Counted from the stretch's first letter, positions 23,347 to 32,297 are shown. The stretch: DNA of 44,978 bases from Methyloglobulus morosus KoM1 (GCF_000496735.2 NZ_AYLO01000034.1:14887-59864), one strand, 5' to 3'. Notes: generated from the letters alone by a model not told the origin. Made by a program: numbers and translations.

Positions 23347-23402
23347 CAAAAACCATAGAATCTCAAGACGAACGGAAACTTAATACTTCTCAAGGCCGAA
23401 TC

Positions 23403-23698
23403 AATAAGGTGGTCATCGGGTTGACTATATTTCTCGACTTCCTGCATAATTTCGAGATTGTTCTATAATGACTCTTTAGAAGTATGGCTATCCATCCCTG
23501 ATTGTTTCAACGAGGTATCTCCGTTTGTGCAGTATGGGTTTGGTTTCGGCTATCTTGGCTAGACAGCTTTCACTGCTTCGTGGAATGCCGGATGCTGTGA
23601 ACGTGGCCTGTTAATTTCAATTACTCCCATCGATGGGTAGATTACGAAGATGTTTATTGAGATTGACCAAGGTCATCTATAATTATCGCGGAACTTTC
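23403..23698. other. Intergenic region upstream of the binding-protein/porin/cyclase set
   Basis: No gene is supported. TTGACT (23421-23426) and CATAAT (23445-23450) with an 18-base spacer form a plausible promoter for the downstream plus-strand genes. An in-frame ATG at 23633 would lengthen the next protein, but has no ribosome binding site. Confidence 0.4.
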
Positions 23699-24178
23699 AT
23701 GCGACAACCTAACGGCTTTTGCTTTACCCATTTCCCTGTTATGGCCTGTCTTGTCGACAGGACGCTGCAATTATTCGTGCCCACCCTCTTCCGGTTACAG
23801 AGAGCATTACTGCTTTCCGTCTTCATTTTATTACCCAACACGACGCTCCAGGCAGGCGGTTTGAAACCCGTACTAGTGGATTCAAACGGACAAGCAAAAC
23901 ATTATTCATTGGAGACAGTGCGCGAAATTTTCTTTATGCGCCTGGGCTCTTGGCCTGACGGCTCGCCTATCCATGTGTTCGTCTTGCCCGACAACCATCC
24001 GCTGCACGTCCGGTTTGCGAAAGAAATATTGGGGGTCTATCCATTTCAATTGCGCTCCGCTTGGGATCGCATTGTTTATTCAGGTACCGGCGTGGCGCCT
24101 ACAACCGTTGAAACACCAGAGGAAATGCAGATGCGCATCAAAGGAACGCCAGGCAGTATTGGCTATATGGGCGAATAA
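23699..24178 (+). CDS. Periplasmic PstS-like (phosphate-binding-protein-fold) protein
   Basis: About 159 residues from the ATG at 23699; a longer version from 23633 is possible. A hydrophobic stretch (ALLLSVFILLPNTTLQA) serves as signal sequence. The mature part 'LETVREIFFMRLGSWPDGSPIHVFVLPDNHPLHVRFAKEILGVYPFQLRSAWDRIVYSGTG' and the ending 'GTPGSIGYMGE' are typical of short PstS-like proteins, one lobe of a periplasmic binding protein. It is followed 11 bases later by an outer-membrane barrel gene and then a sensor diguanylate cyclase, suggesting a ligand-sensing role rather than ABC transport (no permease or ATPase genes). The signal sequence starts far from the annotated N-terminus, so the start is uncertain. 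Confidence 0.7.
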   Translation: MRQPNGFCFTHFPVMACLVDRTLQLFVPTLFRLQRALLLSVFILLPNTTLQAGGLKPVLVDSNGQAKHYSLETVREIFFMRLGSWPDGSPIHVFVLPDNHPLHVRFAKEILGVYPFQLRSAWDRIVYSGTGVAPTTVETPEEMQMRIKGTPGSIGYMGE

Positions 24179-24189
24179 GGGGATTATCG

Positions 24190-25416
24190 ATGAATCCAGT
24201 AAATAGGTTATTTAACCTAAGCAATACAGCCCCCAGGATAATGTTCGCCGCATTAACCTTGTTGCTGCCGTTTAATGCCTCGGCGCTGGAATGGCATAAC
24301 GGCGACTGGCAAATGCATGGTTTTTTGGGCCAAGGCTTTACCTATACGGATCATAACCAAGTTTTCGGGACCAGCCGGGATGGCAGTCTGGATTTTCGTG
24401 AAATGGGCGTCAATGCTTCCGCCAAGCTGCTGCCCAATCTATTGGTTTCAGCACAAGGAATATATCGCGATACCGGTGGATCGGATACGCTGGGTACGCG
24501 GCTGGATTTTGCCCAGGTCGATTATAGCGCTCCCCTGTTCGACTCTGCCTTGGTGTTGGGTGTCCGCGGCGGTCGGGTAAAGGTACCGTTCGGCCTGTAC
24601 AACGATACCCGCGACGTGCTTTGGACACGCCCGACCGTGCTATTGCCGCAGTCCATTTATTTCGACACCCTGGCCTTGCGACAGGCGATGATTTCGGCTG
24701 ATGGCGGCTTATTGTACGGTCGTTATACCTACGGCGAGCACCGCCTCAACTTGGAATTCATGGTCGCCCAACCGCAGGACAACACGGGCGGAGGCCCTGC
24801 GTTCTTGACGAATATACCTAATGCACAAGGCGAATTGGGGGGGCGTCCCATGTTTATTGGGCGCGCCCTTTACGAATGGATGGGCGGACGCGGACGGCTA
24901 ATGTTCTCCGTCGTAGACCTGGATCGGGATTTTCATTCTTCGTCGCCTACCACGCCTTCGGGCAACATCAAAGTGATGTATCCCTTGTTTTCCGGCCAGT
25001 ACAACGCAGAGCGCTGGTCGTTGACCGCCGAATACGGCTGGATTGACAGCCAACGCAGTAATACTCTGCCGACTTTGACAAAAAATCCATCCGAGAACTT
25101 TTACGTGCAGGGCGAGTACCGGATTACGTCGGATATTTCAGGCGTGTTGCGTTATGATGTTTTTCATTTAGACCGCGATGATCGGGATGGCAAGGCACTT
25201 TCGCAACTTACCGGGCTACCTAGCCATCGTTTTTATGCCAGGGACTTGACCGTCGGTGCACGTTGGAAATTTGCCCGCAATTTTTTGCTCGCCGCAGACT
25301 ATCACTACATTAACGGAACGGCTTGGCTTAACGATAAAGATAATCCGGATCTTATGAATGGGGGCGGCACTTCCGATTGGAGCCTATTCACCATGATGCT
25401 GTCTTTTCGCTTTTGA
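24190..25416 (+). CDS. Outer-membrane beta-barrel protein (porin-like)
   Basis: A 408-residue protein with a signal peptide ending near 'PFNASA' and a mature start 'LEWHNGDWQMHGFLGQGFTYTDHN'. Alternating strands and Tyr/Trp girdles run throughout. The C-terminus is 'SDWSLFTMMLSFRF', ending in Phe as BAM-dependent barrels do. Internal features such as 'GRVKVPFGLYNDTRD' and 'DRDDRDGKALSQLTG' are common in trimeric-porin-like barrels encoded beside GGDEF proteins. The solute is unknown. It lies 11 bases after the PstS-like gene and 7 bases before the diguanylate cyclase gene: a tight operon. Confidence 0.85.
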   Translation: MNPVNRLFNLSNTAPRIMFAALTLLLPFNASALEWHNGDWQMHGFLGQGFTYTDHNQVFGTSRDGSLDFREMGVNASAKLLPNLLVSAQGIYRDTGGSDTLGTRLDFAQVDYSAPLFDSALVLGVRGGRVKVPFGLYNDTRDVLWTRPTVLLPQSIYFDTLALRQAMISADGGLLYGRYTYGEHRLNLEFMVAQPQDNTGGGPAFLTNIPNAQGELGGRPMFIGRALYEWMGGRGRLMFSVVDLDRDFHSSSPTTPSGNIKVMYPLFSGQYNAERWSLTAEYGWIDSQRSNTLPTLTKNPSENFYVQGEYRITSDISGVLRYDVFHLDRDDRDGKALSQLTGLPSHRFYARDLTVGARWKFARNFLLAADYHYINGTAWLNDKDNPDLMNGGGTSDWSLFTMMLSFRF

Positions 25417-25423
25417 ATCGTGA

Positions 25424-27469
25424 ATGACGAATAAATTTAATAACAAAAGGGGTAAATACCGATTTGTCAGTTTACATAGAAAATGGTTATTAGCTCTTAG
25501 TTTACTGCTGCTTGTCATGAGCACAGCCTTTAGCAGCTTAAATTACTGGTATCTTAATGGACAGTACAAAATCCAGCTGGCGGCGAATCAGGCTGCTTGG
25601 CGGACGGACTTCAAAGGCCTTATCGAACATTCGGTCGACCGTTTGCAGCGTCTCAGTATCGTGATCGTGTCTCTGGGTAAATTGACCGAGCAACTTAATA
25701 ATGGCGGTGCAGCCATCATAACGGCAGAATTGGAGAAACAGTTCACCAGTGTGAGTTATGAACTGGATGTCGGAAGGATCATGATTTTCGATAGGCAAGG
25801 AAACACGCAATGGAATTGGTCGTCGGGCAACAACAAGCCGGTTTCTGTACAACCCATGATAGACACTTACAAACGCGCACAGGTCTCTGAGCAACCAGAA
25901 ACGGTGCTGGACTGTCAAGCCCAATGCGCACTGATTACCGTGATGCCCTTGTTAAAAGGCGGTAAAGATGCTGGGCATATCGGACTGAGCCAGAGAATTA
26001 CCGATCTTGTGTTAGAGTTTTCGACGGCGACAGGCATCGATATCGGTATCTTGATTCCTACAGGGACCGTGGACGAAAAGATGATTCCGCGGTGGCATTT
26101 GTACACAGCGGCACTGACTCATGCAATAACGCTTAAACCTTTAATATCACACCTGTCCGAACGGTATGCCTCGCCTATGGATATCCCTAGTGACCTAGGG
26201 CAGCCTTGGAATGGCCAGTTTTACGCCGTCAATACCCTGCCTCTGAAGGATATTATCAAGGGTTCAAACGGCTACCTGGTTTTTATATCCAATGTTAGTG
26301 GGATGACTGCCATATTAAAACAGTCCAACCGAAACAGTATCCTGTTGATGGTGGTGTCTTTGTTTCTTGCGGAAGTTCTTTTGTTCCTGTTATTGCGGCG
26401 GCCATTACATCGACTTGGGCACTTGGCCAGGACCTTACCGATGGTTGCGCGGGGCGGTTATCACGACGCTTATGCACAGCTTGATGTGCAGGGGCGTTTA
26501 TCGGGCACTCGCGATGAAATCGACATTCTTTACGAGTCATCTTTAAATTTGGCTCATCAGATCGAGGAAAGCCAACTTGCGTTGGCATCCGATAGGGATT
26601 TTATTCAAGGTCTTTTGGATAGTGCGCAAGTCATGATACTGACGCAAACCCATACCGGTAAAATTCATACAGCAAATCGATATATGTCGCAGTTATTAGG
26701 GCGGTCATCAGAAAATCTAAAAGGGGAACTATTCGTCGACCTCATGCAAAACGATGAAGGCAAGGAATATTATGAGAAAAACCGGTCCCGTCTTTTTTCG
26801 TCCGACCTGCATCGTCTCGGACATGAGGCTTCCATCATCGACGCTAAGGGCGAACTGCGTCAATTCATTTGGAACCATACTTATTTAGGCCAGACCAATG
26901 ATGATGTTGCCGTATTGTCGGTTGGCCTGGATGCTACCGACCGAATTTTAGCCGAACATCGCAGCCGCTGGCTTGCGCATCATGATCCTTTAACCGGCTT
27001 GGCTAACCGGTTATGTTTTCAGGAAGACTTGGTTCGCAGTTTTGCCGATTCAGTCCGTAGCGGCATCACTAGCGCATTGATGCTGATCGATTTGGATTAT
27101 TTTAAAACGGTCAATGATACCAGCGGCCATGCAGCAGGCGATGAATTGCTGAAAATTCTGGCGAATGAACTGCAAAGCCGCGCACGCGCGTCGGATTTAG
27201 TCGCCCGCCTAGGGGGTGATGAGTTTGCCGTGCTGATGCCTAATACTGGGCAAGCTGGTGCGGAGGCGTTTGCCGACTCCATCAACGAACTTTTTTCGAA
27301 GCAGGTGTTTAAGTTCGGCAATAAGGAATACCGTTTATCGGCCAGTATTGGCATAGCGCTCATGCCCCTGCATGGCAAAAATGTAGAAGAGTTGATGGTT
27401 AATGCGGATGCGGCGATGTACGCGGCGAAAAATGGCGGACGGGGACGTTATCACTTCTTTTCAGCATAA
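25424..27469 (+). CDS. Membrane sensor diguanylate cyclase (periplasmic sensor-PAS-GGDEF)
   Basis: A 681-residue protein. One transmembrane helix lies near residues 20-40 and another near 306-326, with a ~260-residue periplasmic sensor between them (double-Cache-like in size). A linker and a PAS domain (~390-505, 'FIQGLLDSAQVMILTQTHTGKIHTANRYM') follow, then GGDEF (~515-681). The active site RLGGDEF is intact (GGDEF at 597-601) and an RxxD inhibitory site (RASD) lies five residues before the motif's RLGGDEF context, so it should make c-di-GMP with product inhibition. It ends the operon with a PstS-like protein and a porin, which may deliver or report the signal to the periplasmic domain. Confidence 0.9.
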   Translation: MTNKFNNKRGKYRFVSLHRKWLLALSLLLLVMSTAFSSLNYWYLNGQYKIQLAANQAAWRTDFKGLIEHSVDRLQRLSIVIVSLGKLTEQLNNGGAAIITAELEKQFTSVSYELDVGRIMIFDRQGNTQWNWSSGNNKPVSVQPMIDTYKRAQVSEQPETVLDCQAQCALITVMPLLKGGKDAGHIGLSQRITDLVLEFSTATGIDIGILIPTGTVDEKMIPRWHLYTAALTHAITLKPLISHLSERYASPMDIPSDLGQPWNGQFYAVNTLPLKDIIKGSNGYLVFISNVSGMTAILKQSNRNSILLMVVSLFLAEVLLFLLLRRPLHRLGHLARTLPMVARGGYHDAYAQLDVQGRLSGTRDEIDILYESSLNLAHQIEESQLALASDRDFIQGLLDSAQVMILTQTHTGKIHTANRYMSQLLGRSSENLKGELFVDLMQNDEGKEYYEKNRSRLFSSDLHRLGHEASIIDAKGELRQFIWNHTYLGQTNDDVAVLSVGLDATDRILAEHRSRWLAHHDPLTGLANRLCFQEDLVRSFADSVRSGITSALMLIDLDYFKTVNDTSGHAAGDELLKILANELQSRARASDLVARLGGDEFAVLMPNTGQAGAEAFADSINELFSKQVFKFGNKEYRLSASIGIALMPLHGKNVEELMVNADAAMYAAKNGGRGRYHFFSA

Positions 27470-27493
27470 CTATTGCTTAACCGAGTGCGGTGT

Positions 27494-27508
27494 CACCATA
27501 AAATGGTG
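27494..27508. promoter_or_regulatory. Short perfect dyad upstream of the terpene synthase gene
   Basis: CACCAT-AAA-ATGGTG forms a perfect 6-bp dyad 48 bases before the terpene synthase ATG. It lies inside a wider imperfect pair, GGTGT / ACACC. It could be an operator for the synthase or a weak terminator for the cyclase; there is no T-tract. Confidence 0.35.
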
Positions 27509-27555
27509 CGTTCCGCGCAACACCGGAATTTGTTCGCTTAATTTATACAGCCAAT

Positions 27556-28551
27556 ATGGATAAGATCGAATTCCCAAAATTTTATTGCCCGTTTCCTAGC
27601 GCCGTTAACCCACATGTCGAGGCCGTCAACGACCACACTCTGGCTTGGGTTAAAAAATTCGATTTGGTGCCGGATGAAGGCCATTTCGAGCACTTGAAAA
27701 AATCAAAATTCGGATGGCTGGCAGCCCGTGCCTACCCGAATGCGCCGCTCGAAGAACTCAAAATTGTTTCTGACTGGAACACTTGGTTGTTTGTCTTCGA
27801 CGACCATTGCGACGAGTCCGGCCTGGGCAGGAACCCGACCCTGCTGTCCGATATCCACGCCGATTTGCTTGATATTCTTAAGGGTCGTGCGCCTGAGCAA
27901 AACGATTCGGCTTTGGCGCATGCTTTGCATGATATCCGCTTGCGGCTACTGCATAAGGCGAGCCCCGCATGGATGTGCCGGTTCGTTTACAGCGTCATCG
28001 AGTATTTCGAGTCTTCCGTATGGGAAGCCCATAATCGCGCGGATGGCGTTATTCCCGATGCGGCAACCTATATCCTAATGCGTCCATACACCGGCGGTTT
28101 ATATACGGATATTGAGCTGATCGACATCACGGAAGACATTTATATGCCGCTGCATGTCCGCAAAAACGACGTGGTGCAGCGCTTGGCGCTAATGACCAAT
28201 AATGTCGTGTGCTGGTCGAACGATATTATTTCTTATGCGAAGGAATCCCGGTGTAACGATGTCCATAATCTGGTAGCTATACTGCGCCCTACGCAACCGA
28301 GCCTGCAGAAAACGGTCGATCTGGTGGCTGAACTGACCAATACGGAAATCAATGCATTTATTGAACTACAATTGCAGTTACCATCATACACACCGCAAAT
28401 TGATGCGGATTTACAAAGATTCGTTGCAGTATTGCATTCGTGGATGCGCGGTAACCTGGACTGGGCCTATGATTCCGGTCGGTACGCCGCAGGGGCGGCT
28501 GACTGGAAAAAGGAAAACCTGGGCGTTTCCTTTTTTGCTGGACTTAACTGA
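27556..28551 (+). CDS. Class I terpene synthase
   Basis: A 331-residue bacterial terpene cyclase. The Mg2+-binding aspartate motif DDHCDE is at residues 82-87 and the NSE triad NDIISYAKE at 222-230. Arg176 lies exactly 46 residues before the triad (diphosphate sensor), and the C-terminal RY pair is at 309-310. All catalytic elements are present, so it should ionise a prenyl diphosphate (probably farnesyl, C15) and cyclise it; the product cannot be predicted. No methyltransferase, P450 or cyclic-nucleotide-binding partner is nearby, so it is not a 2-methylisoborneol operon and is too short for geosmin synthase. Ribosome binding is weak (no clear GGAG). It stands alone between the cyclase operon and sdh. 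Confidence 0.9.
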   Translation: MDKIEFPKFYCPFPSAVNPHVEAVNDHTLAWVKKFDLVPDEGHFEHLKKSKFGWLAARAYPNAPLEELKIVSDWNTWLFVFDDHCDESGLGRNPTLLSDIHADLLDILKGRAPEQNDSALAHALHDIRLRLLHKASPAWMCRFVYSVIEYFESSVWEAHNRADGVIPDAATYILMRPYTGGLYTDIELIDITEDIYMPLHVRKNDVVQRLALMTNNVVCWSNDIISYAKESRCNDVHNLVAILRPTQPSLQKTVDLVAELTNTEINAFIELQLQLPSYTPQIDADLQRFVAVLHSWMRGNLDWAYDSGRYAAGAADWKKENLGVSFFAGLN

Positions 28552-28616
28552 GAGCAAGTTCTGCCTATTTGAGTAAAGGCATTTTGGTTACAACTTTAGT
28601 TAATTACCAGAAAGCC

Positions 28617-28802
28617 TTAAGTTAACAAATTCATTACGTTTTTCATTAGCTCGGGGTCATCGAGTTTGAGAATTTCCGAAAACCGCGCCTTTTCTTCCTC
28701 GTTAGCGACTGGATACTTAGTTTCAAGATAGTGCGTCAACAACATATCCAACTCGCGTGAGCCTCGGCGGCATTGCCATCTCAATTTAGTCTGCTTGTCC
28801 AT
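28617..28802 (-). CDS. sdhE: Succinate dehydrogenase assembly factor SdhE (short form)
   Basis: A 61-residue protein. 'LRWQCRRGSRELDMLLTHYL' carries the RGxxELD motif that contacts SdhA during covalent FAD attachment, and 'FSEILKLDDPELMKNVMNLL' is the next conserved helix pair. It stops about 20 residues earlier than E. coli SdhE (88), so the last helix is missing. The conserved core is complete, so it is probably functional. It is the last gene of the sdhCDAB-sdhE run, 12 bases after sdhB. Confidence 0.88.
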   Translation of the reverse strand: MDKQTKLRWQCRRGSRELDMLLTHYLETKYPVANEEEKARFSEILKLDDPELMKNVMNLLT

Positions 28803-28814
28803 GGAAACTGGCGC

Positions 28815-29594
28815 TTAATCCTTACGCGTGGCCAAGAGCTTTTTGGTCTCAGCAATGGCTTTGGCAGGGTTCAACCCCTTGGGGCAAGTATCGGTGCAGT
28901 TCATAATGGTGTGGCAACGGTACAGCTTGAAGGCATCATCAAGCTGGGCTAACCGCTCATCGGTGTTTTCGTCTCGGCTGTCGACAAGCCAGCGATAGGC
29001 TTGCAACAGAACCGCAGGACCTAAGTATTTATCGCTATTCCACCAATAGCTGGGGCAACTGGTGGAACAACAGGCACACAGCACACAATCATAAAGGCCA
29101 TCCAACTTGTCGCGGTCTTCTTTACTTTGTAAGCGTTCTGTTGCTGGGGGCGTAGAATTGGACGTTAACCAGGGTTTTATTTCTGCATATTGGTCATAGA
29201 AATGACTCATATCCGGCACTAAATCTTTGACCACGTCTAAATGTGGCAAGGGGTAGATTTTGATAGTTCCTGAATACTCGCTAATCGCCTTGGTGCATGC
29301 CAGCGAGTTCTTGCCATTGATGTTCATGGCACACGAGCCGCACACGCCTTCCCGGCAAGAACGCCTGAACGTCAAGGTGCTGTCAACTTCATTTTTGATA
29401 TGGATAATGGCATCTAGAATTTTGGTCCCACACAGGTCGGCATCCAGTTCGTAGGTGTCGATGCGCGGATTTTCCCCGGTGTCCGGATCCCAACGGTAAA
29501 CTTCAAAACGACGAATGTTCTTTGTGCCTTCTGGCGCTTTATAGATTTTACCTTTAGCTACAACGGAATTTTTTGGTAAGGTGAATTCGGCCAT
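28815..29594 (-). CDS. sdhB: Succinate dehydrogenase iron-sulfur subunit
   Basis: A 259-residue subunit. It passes electrons from the flavin to quinone through three clusters: [2Fe-2S] ligands in '[21 protein letters not shown]', and the [4Fe-4S] and [3Fe-4S] ligands in '[16 protein letters not shown]' and '[17 protein letters not shown]'. The ATG overlaps the sdhA stop by one base (TGATG), showing translational coupling. Part of TCA-cycle complex II at the inner membrane. Confidence 0.96.
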   Translation of the reverse strand: MAEFTLPKNSVVAKGKIYKAPEGTKNIRRFEVYRWDPDTGENPRIDTYELDADLCGTKILDAIIHIKNEVDSTLTFRRSCREGVCGSCAMNINGKNSLACTKAISEYSGTIKIYPLPHLDVVKDLVPDMSHFYDQYAEIKPWLTSNSTPPATERLQSKEDRDKLDGLYDCVLCACCSTSCPSYWWNSDKYLGPAVLLQAYRWLVDSRDENTDERLAQLDDAFKLYRCHTIMNCTDTCPKGLNPAKAIAETKKLLATRKD

Positions 29595-31378
29595 CAGTAG
29601 ACCCTCTCTTTTGGCATGACGACTTCGACTTCATCGGTTAAGGTATATAAATGTACGGGCCGATAGCCGATAGTCACCTTATCTTTATCTAACCAGGTCA
29701 AGGTATGTTTCATCCAATGGGCATCATCGCGCTTAGGGTAGTCTTCCCGCGCATGACCTCCCCTGCTCTCTTGGCGATTGCTGGCCGCAGAAATGGACAC
29801 CATCGCTTGAGCCAACAAATTGTCCAGTTCCAGGGTTTCGACCAAATCGGTGTTCCAGGTCAATGACCTATCCATAACCTTAACATCATTCATCGATTGC
29901 ATGACATCTTTCATCATCGTTATGCCTTCGTCCATCGTCTTTTGCGTTCGGAATACCGCTGCTTTGCTCTGCATAGTCTTTTGCATGTTCAAGCGGATTT
30001 GCGCGGTGGGAAGGCTGCCATTGGCATGGCGAAATTTATCGAAGCGGGTTAAGGCTTGGTCGCAGGCATCTTTTGCCAAAGGTTTATGCGGGCTTTTCGG
30101 CTTGATAATCTCGGCAGCGCGGATCGCGGCGGAGCGTCCGAACACGATCAAATCCAGCAAGGAATTCGACCCTAAGCGGTTAGCGCCGTGTACTGAAACG
30201 CAGGCAGCCTCTCCTATTGCCATCAAGCCTGGGACAACCTTATCGGGATTGTCGTCCGCCAGGGTGACCACTTCAGCCTTATAGTTAGTTGGGATACCCC
30301 CCATGTTGTAATGCACGGTCGGCAATACCGGGATAGGTTCTTTGGCGACATCCACACCGGCAAATATCCTTGCCAAGTCGGCGATGCCCGGCAGTCGTTC
30401 GTGTATGATCTCGGGCGCGAGATGCTCTACATGTAAATGTACATGATCTTTATGTTCACCTAACCCACGGCCTTCGTTAATCTCAACCTGAATGGCGCGG
30501 CTGACCACGTCCCGTGAGGCCAAATCTTTCGCAGAAGGCGCATATCTCGCCATAAATTGTTCGCCTTCCGAATTGGTCAAGTAACCGCCCTCGCCTCTCG
30601 CCCCTTCGGTAATTAAACAACCTGATCCGTAAATGCCAGTAGGGTGGAATTGGATGAATTCCATATCCTGCAAGGGCAATCCTGCCCGCAATACCATCGC
30701 GTTGCCGTCGCCCGTAACCGTATGTGCGGACGTGCAGGAAAAATAGGTACGGCCATAGCCGCCCGTTGCCAATACCGTCATGTGGGCTTTAAATAAATGT
30801 ATCGAACCATCTTCCAAACACCAAGCCAACACACCACGACATTCGCCGTCCTGCATAACCAAGTCCAACACAATGTATTCAATGAAAAATAACGCGTTGT
30901 GCTTTAAGGATTGTTGGTACAAGGTATGCAATATGGCATGGCCGGTCTTATCTGCGGCTGCACACGTCCGTTGGGCTTGGCCTTTGCCGTAATGGGTAGT
31001 CATACCGCCAAAGGCACGTTGATAAATCTTGCCATCCTCACGCCTGGAAAACGGGACACCGTAATGTTCGAGTTCGATGACGGCAGGAATGGCTTCTTTG
31101 CACATGTACTCGATGGCATCCTGGTCACCCAACCAGTCCGATCCTTTAATGGTATCGTACATGTGGAAACGCCAGTCGTCTTCGCCCATATTACCGAGCG
31201 CGGCACTAATTCCGCCTTGTGCGGCAACCGTATGGCTACGGGTTGGAAAAACTTTAGTGAGGCAAGCTGTGCTTAAACCTTTTTCCGCCATTCCTAAGGT
31301 CGCACGCAAACCTGCGCCCCCTGCCCCGACCACAATCACATCGTATTCATGTTCGGTAATGTTATATGCTCCAGCCAT
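29594..31378 (-). CDS. sdhA: Succinate dehydrogenase flavoprotein subunit
   Basis: 594 residues when started at the ATG at 31378 ([18 protein letters not shown]). A longer reading from 31468 would add 30 unrelated residues and overlap sdhD, so it was rejected. The FAD-binding '[14 protein letters not shown]' and the covalent FAD histidine in '[14 protein letters not shown]' are intact. So are the substrate-site '[21 protein letters not shown]' and '[18 protein letters not shown]'. It oxidises succinate to fumarate in complex II. Confidence 0.96.
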   Translation of the reverse strand: MAGAYNITEHEYDVIVVGAGGAGLRATLGMAEKGLSTACLTKVFPTRSHTVAAQGGISAALGNMGEDDWRFHMYDTIKGSDWLGDQDAIEYMCKEAIPAVIELEHYGVPFSRREDGKIYQRAFGGMTTHYGKGQAQRTCAAADKTGHAILHTLYQQSLKHNALFFIEYIVLDLVMQDGECRGVLAWCLEDGSIHLFKAHMTVLATGGYGRTYFSCTSAHTVTGDGNAMVLRAGLPLQDMEFIQFHPTGIYGSGCLITEGARGEGGYLTNSEGEQFMARYAPSAKDLASRDVVSRAIQVEINEGRGLGEHKDHVHLHVEHLAPEIIHERLPGIADLARIFAGVDVAKEPIPVLPTVHYNMGGIPTNYKAEVVTLADDNPDKVVPGLMAIGEAACVSVHGANRLGSNSLLDLIVFGRSAAIRAAEIIKPKSPHKPLAKDACDQALTRFDKFRHANGSLPTAQIRLNMQKTMQSKAAVFRTQKTMDEGITMMKDVMQSMNDVKVMDRSLTWNTDLVETLELDNLLAQAMVSISAASNRQESRGGHAREDYPKRDDAHWMKHTLTWLDKDKVTIGYRPVHLYTLTDEVEVVMPKERVY

Positions 31379-31403
31379 GCGTGTTCCTAATCCTGATATG
31401 CAG

Positions 31404-31790
31404 TTACATGAGTCGAAAAATAAAAAACAATGCCATGACCGCCAAGAACAAGAAGCCCATGTTGACAATCTTGATTAGCAGGGCTTGAAGTTCCTGATTG
31501 GCAACATAATCTTCAATCACCACTTGTAACCCCAGCGCGGCATGGTAACAGGTAACAATTAGCCATGCCTCGATACATACCGTATTCAAAGGCGATTTCA
31601 GCCAATCCACGGTTTGCTGATAAGGTGCATTGATGCACAAGTTGAGGAAAACGATGAGACGGAAGGTTAAAGGAATCAGGATTACCGCCGTAACGCGCTG
31701 CATCAACCAATGTTTGGTTGCTGATTTTGCAGCACTACTTCCAAATATTGCTAATTTATCGATCATGGGTGTAATTAAATGAAAATCCAC
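31404..31790 (-). CDS. sdhD: Succinate dehydrogenase membrane anchor subunit D
   Basis: A 128-residue inner-membrane protein with three hydrophobic helices. '[23 protein letters not shown]' opens the first and '[16 protein letters not shown]' carries the usual quinone/haem-side residues. The start overlaps the end of sdhC by 16 bases. With SdhC it anchors SdhAB and holds haem b and the ubiquinone site. Confidence 0.92.
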   Translation of the reverse strand: MDFHLITPMIDKLAIFGSSAAKSATKHWLMQRVTAVILIPLTFRLIVFLNLCINAPYQQTVDWLKSPLNTVCIEAWLIVTCYHAALGLQVVIEDYVANQELQALLIKIVNMGFLFLAVMALFFIFRLM

Positions 31791-32152
31791 GTAGCTAAAG
31801 TGAGCGCAAAGGCTGCCGCCAGTTCAAGTTTGGCATACTGATTCAGTTTGTCTGGTTCGAACCCTTCACCCACATCCCAGACCAAATGCCGAAGACCGTG
31901 ACACAAATGAAAGAACAGTGCGTAGATGAAACCCCAATAAACCAATTTTATCAACCAGAAATTTGCCAGGCTTTGCATGGCGGCATAACTGTCAGCGCCT
32001 TGTGAAAGCGCATAAAACAGTGCAACCACTAGTAGCAATCCTGCGGATAGCAGGACTCCTGTAATACGATGTGAAATGGAAATAAGGCCGGTGAGTGGCA
32101 ATTTATAGACTTGTAGGTGCGGCGATGTAGGTCTTGAGTTTTTAGCTGTCAT
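31775..32152 (-). CDS. sdhC: Succinate dehydrogenase cytochrome b556 subunit
   Basis: A 125-residue inner-membrane subunit. The SdhC signature 'RPTSPHLQVYKLPLTGLISISHRITGVLLS' is present, and 'FFHLCHGLRHLVWDVG' contains the axial haem b histidine. Three transmembrane helices are visible. First gene of the sdhCDAB-sdhE operon. Confidence 0.95.
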   Translation of the reverse strand: MTAKNSRPTSPHLQVYKLPLTGLISISHRITGVLLSAGLLLVVALFYALSQGADSYAAMQSLANFWLIKLVYWGFIYALFFHLCHGLRHLVWDVGEGFEPDKLNQYAKLELAAAFALTLATWIFI

Positions 32153-32266
32153 AATATCCCGTACAGATTTGGTATAACCACCAAAGTTTTCATCCTTTTT
32201 CCCGCATCAATGCTGCGTAGATTCGGCATACTTTATGTGAGGCTTACTGTGGATTTTGCTGTATTC

Positions 32267-32297
32267 AGTATACCAAATTAAACTGATTTTAGGGCAA
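32267..32297 (-). promoter_or_regulatory. Candidate promoter of the sdh operon
   Basis: On the minus strand TTGCCC (32292-32297) and TATACT (32267-32272) are 19 bases apart, a slightly long spacer, leaving a 5' leader of about 110 bases before sdhC. The -10 is good; the -35 is moderate. Confidence 0.35.

Larger units (their letters stand above)
22175..23363 (+). mobile_element. IS110-family insertion sequence, apparently complete
   Basis: About 1.19 kb, bounded on each side by a CT core (22175-22176 and 23362-23363), as expected for IS110 elements, which lack terminal inverted repeats and insert at a shared dinucleotide. It has a long left end (about 215 bases before the transposase, bearing a bridge RNA) and a short right end (17 bases after the stop). 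That asymmetry is typical of the IS110 rather than the IS1111 group. The boundaries were set by rejoining the split REP-like target. The transposase is intact, so it may be active. Confidence 0.82.
22107..23402. repeat. REP-like palindrome split by the IS110 element
   Basis: Left of the element lie GATTCGGCCTT (22107-22117), CCGTTCGTGCTGAGCTTGTCG (22130-22149 plus one base) and TCGACAGG (22167-22174). Right of it lie CAAGACGAACGG (23364-23375) and AAGGCCGAATC (23392-23402). Removing the element rejoins CGACAGGCT to CAAGACGAACGG, which is the imperfect inverse of the left arm. The outer 11-bp pair is a perfect inverse. The pre-insertion site was thus a palindrome of about 110 bp, similar to dispersed REP/BIME repeats. 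Confidence 0.75.

Noticed and set aside
22107-23402. 11-bp inverted pair GATTCGGCCTT/AAGGCCGAATC read as terminal repeats of the IS
   Set aside because: The CT-core boundaries and rejoined target place both copies outside the element; they belong to the split REP-like palindrome.
27556-28551. 2-methylisoborneol or geosmin synthase operon
   Set aside because: No methyltransferase or cyclic-nucleotide-binding gene is adjacent, and the protein has a single cyclase domain, too short for geosmin synthase.
31379-31468. Longer N-terminus for SdhA
   Set aside because: It overlaps sdhD, adds sequence unlike any SdhA, and the ATG at 31378 gives the normal start.
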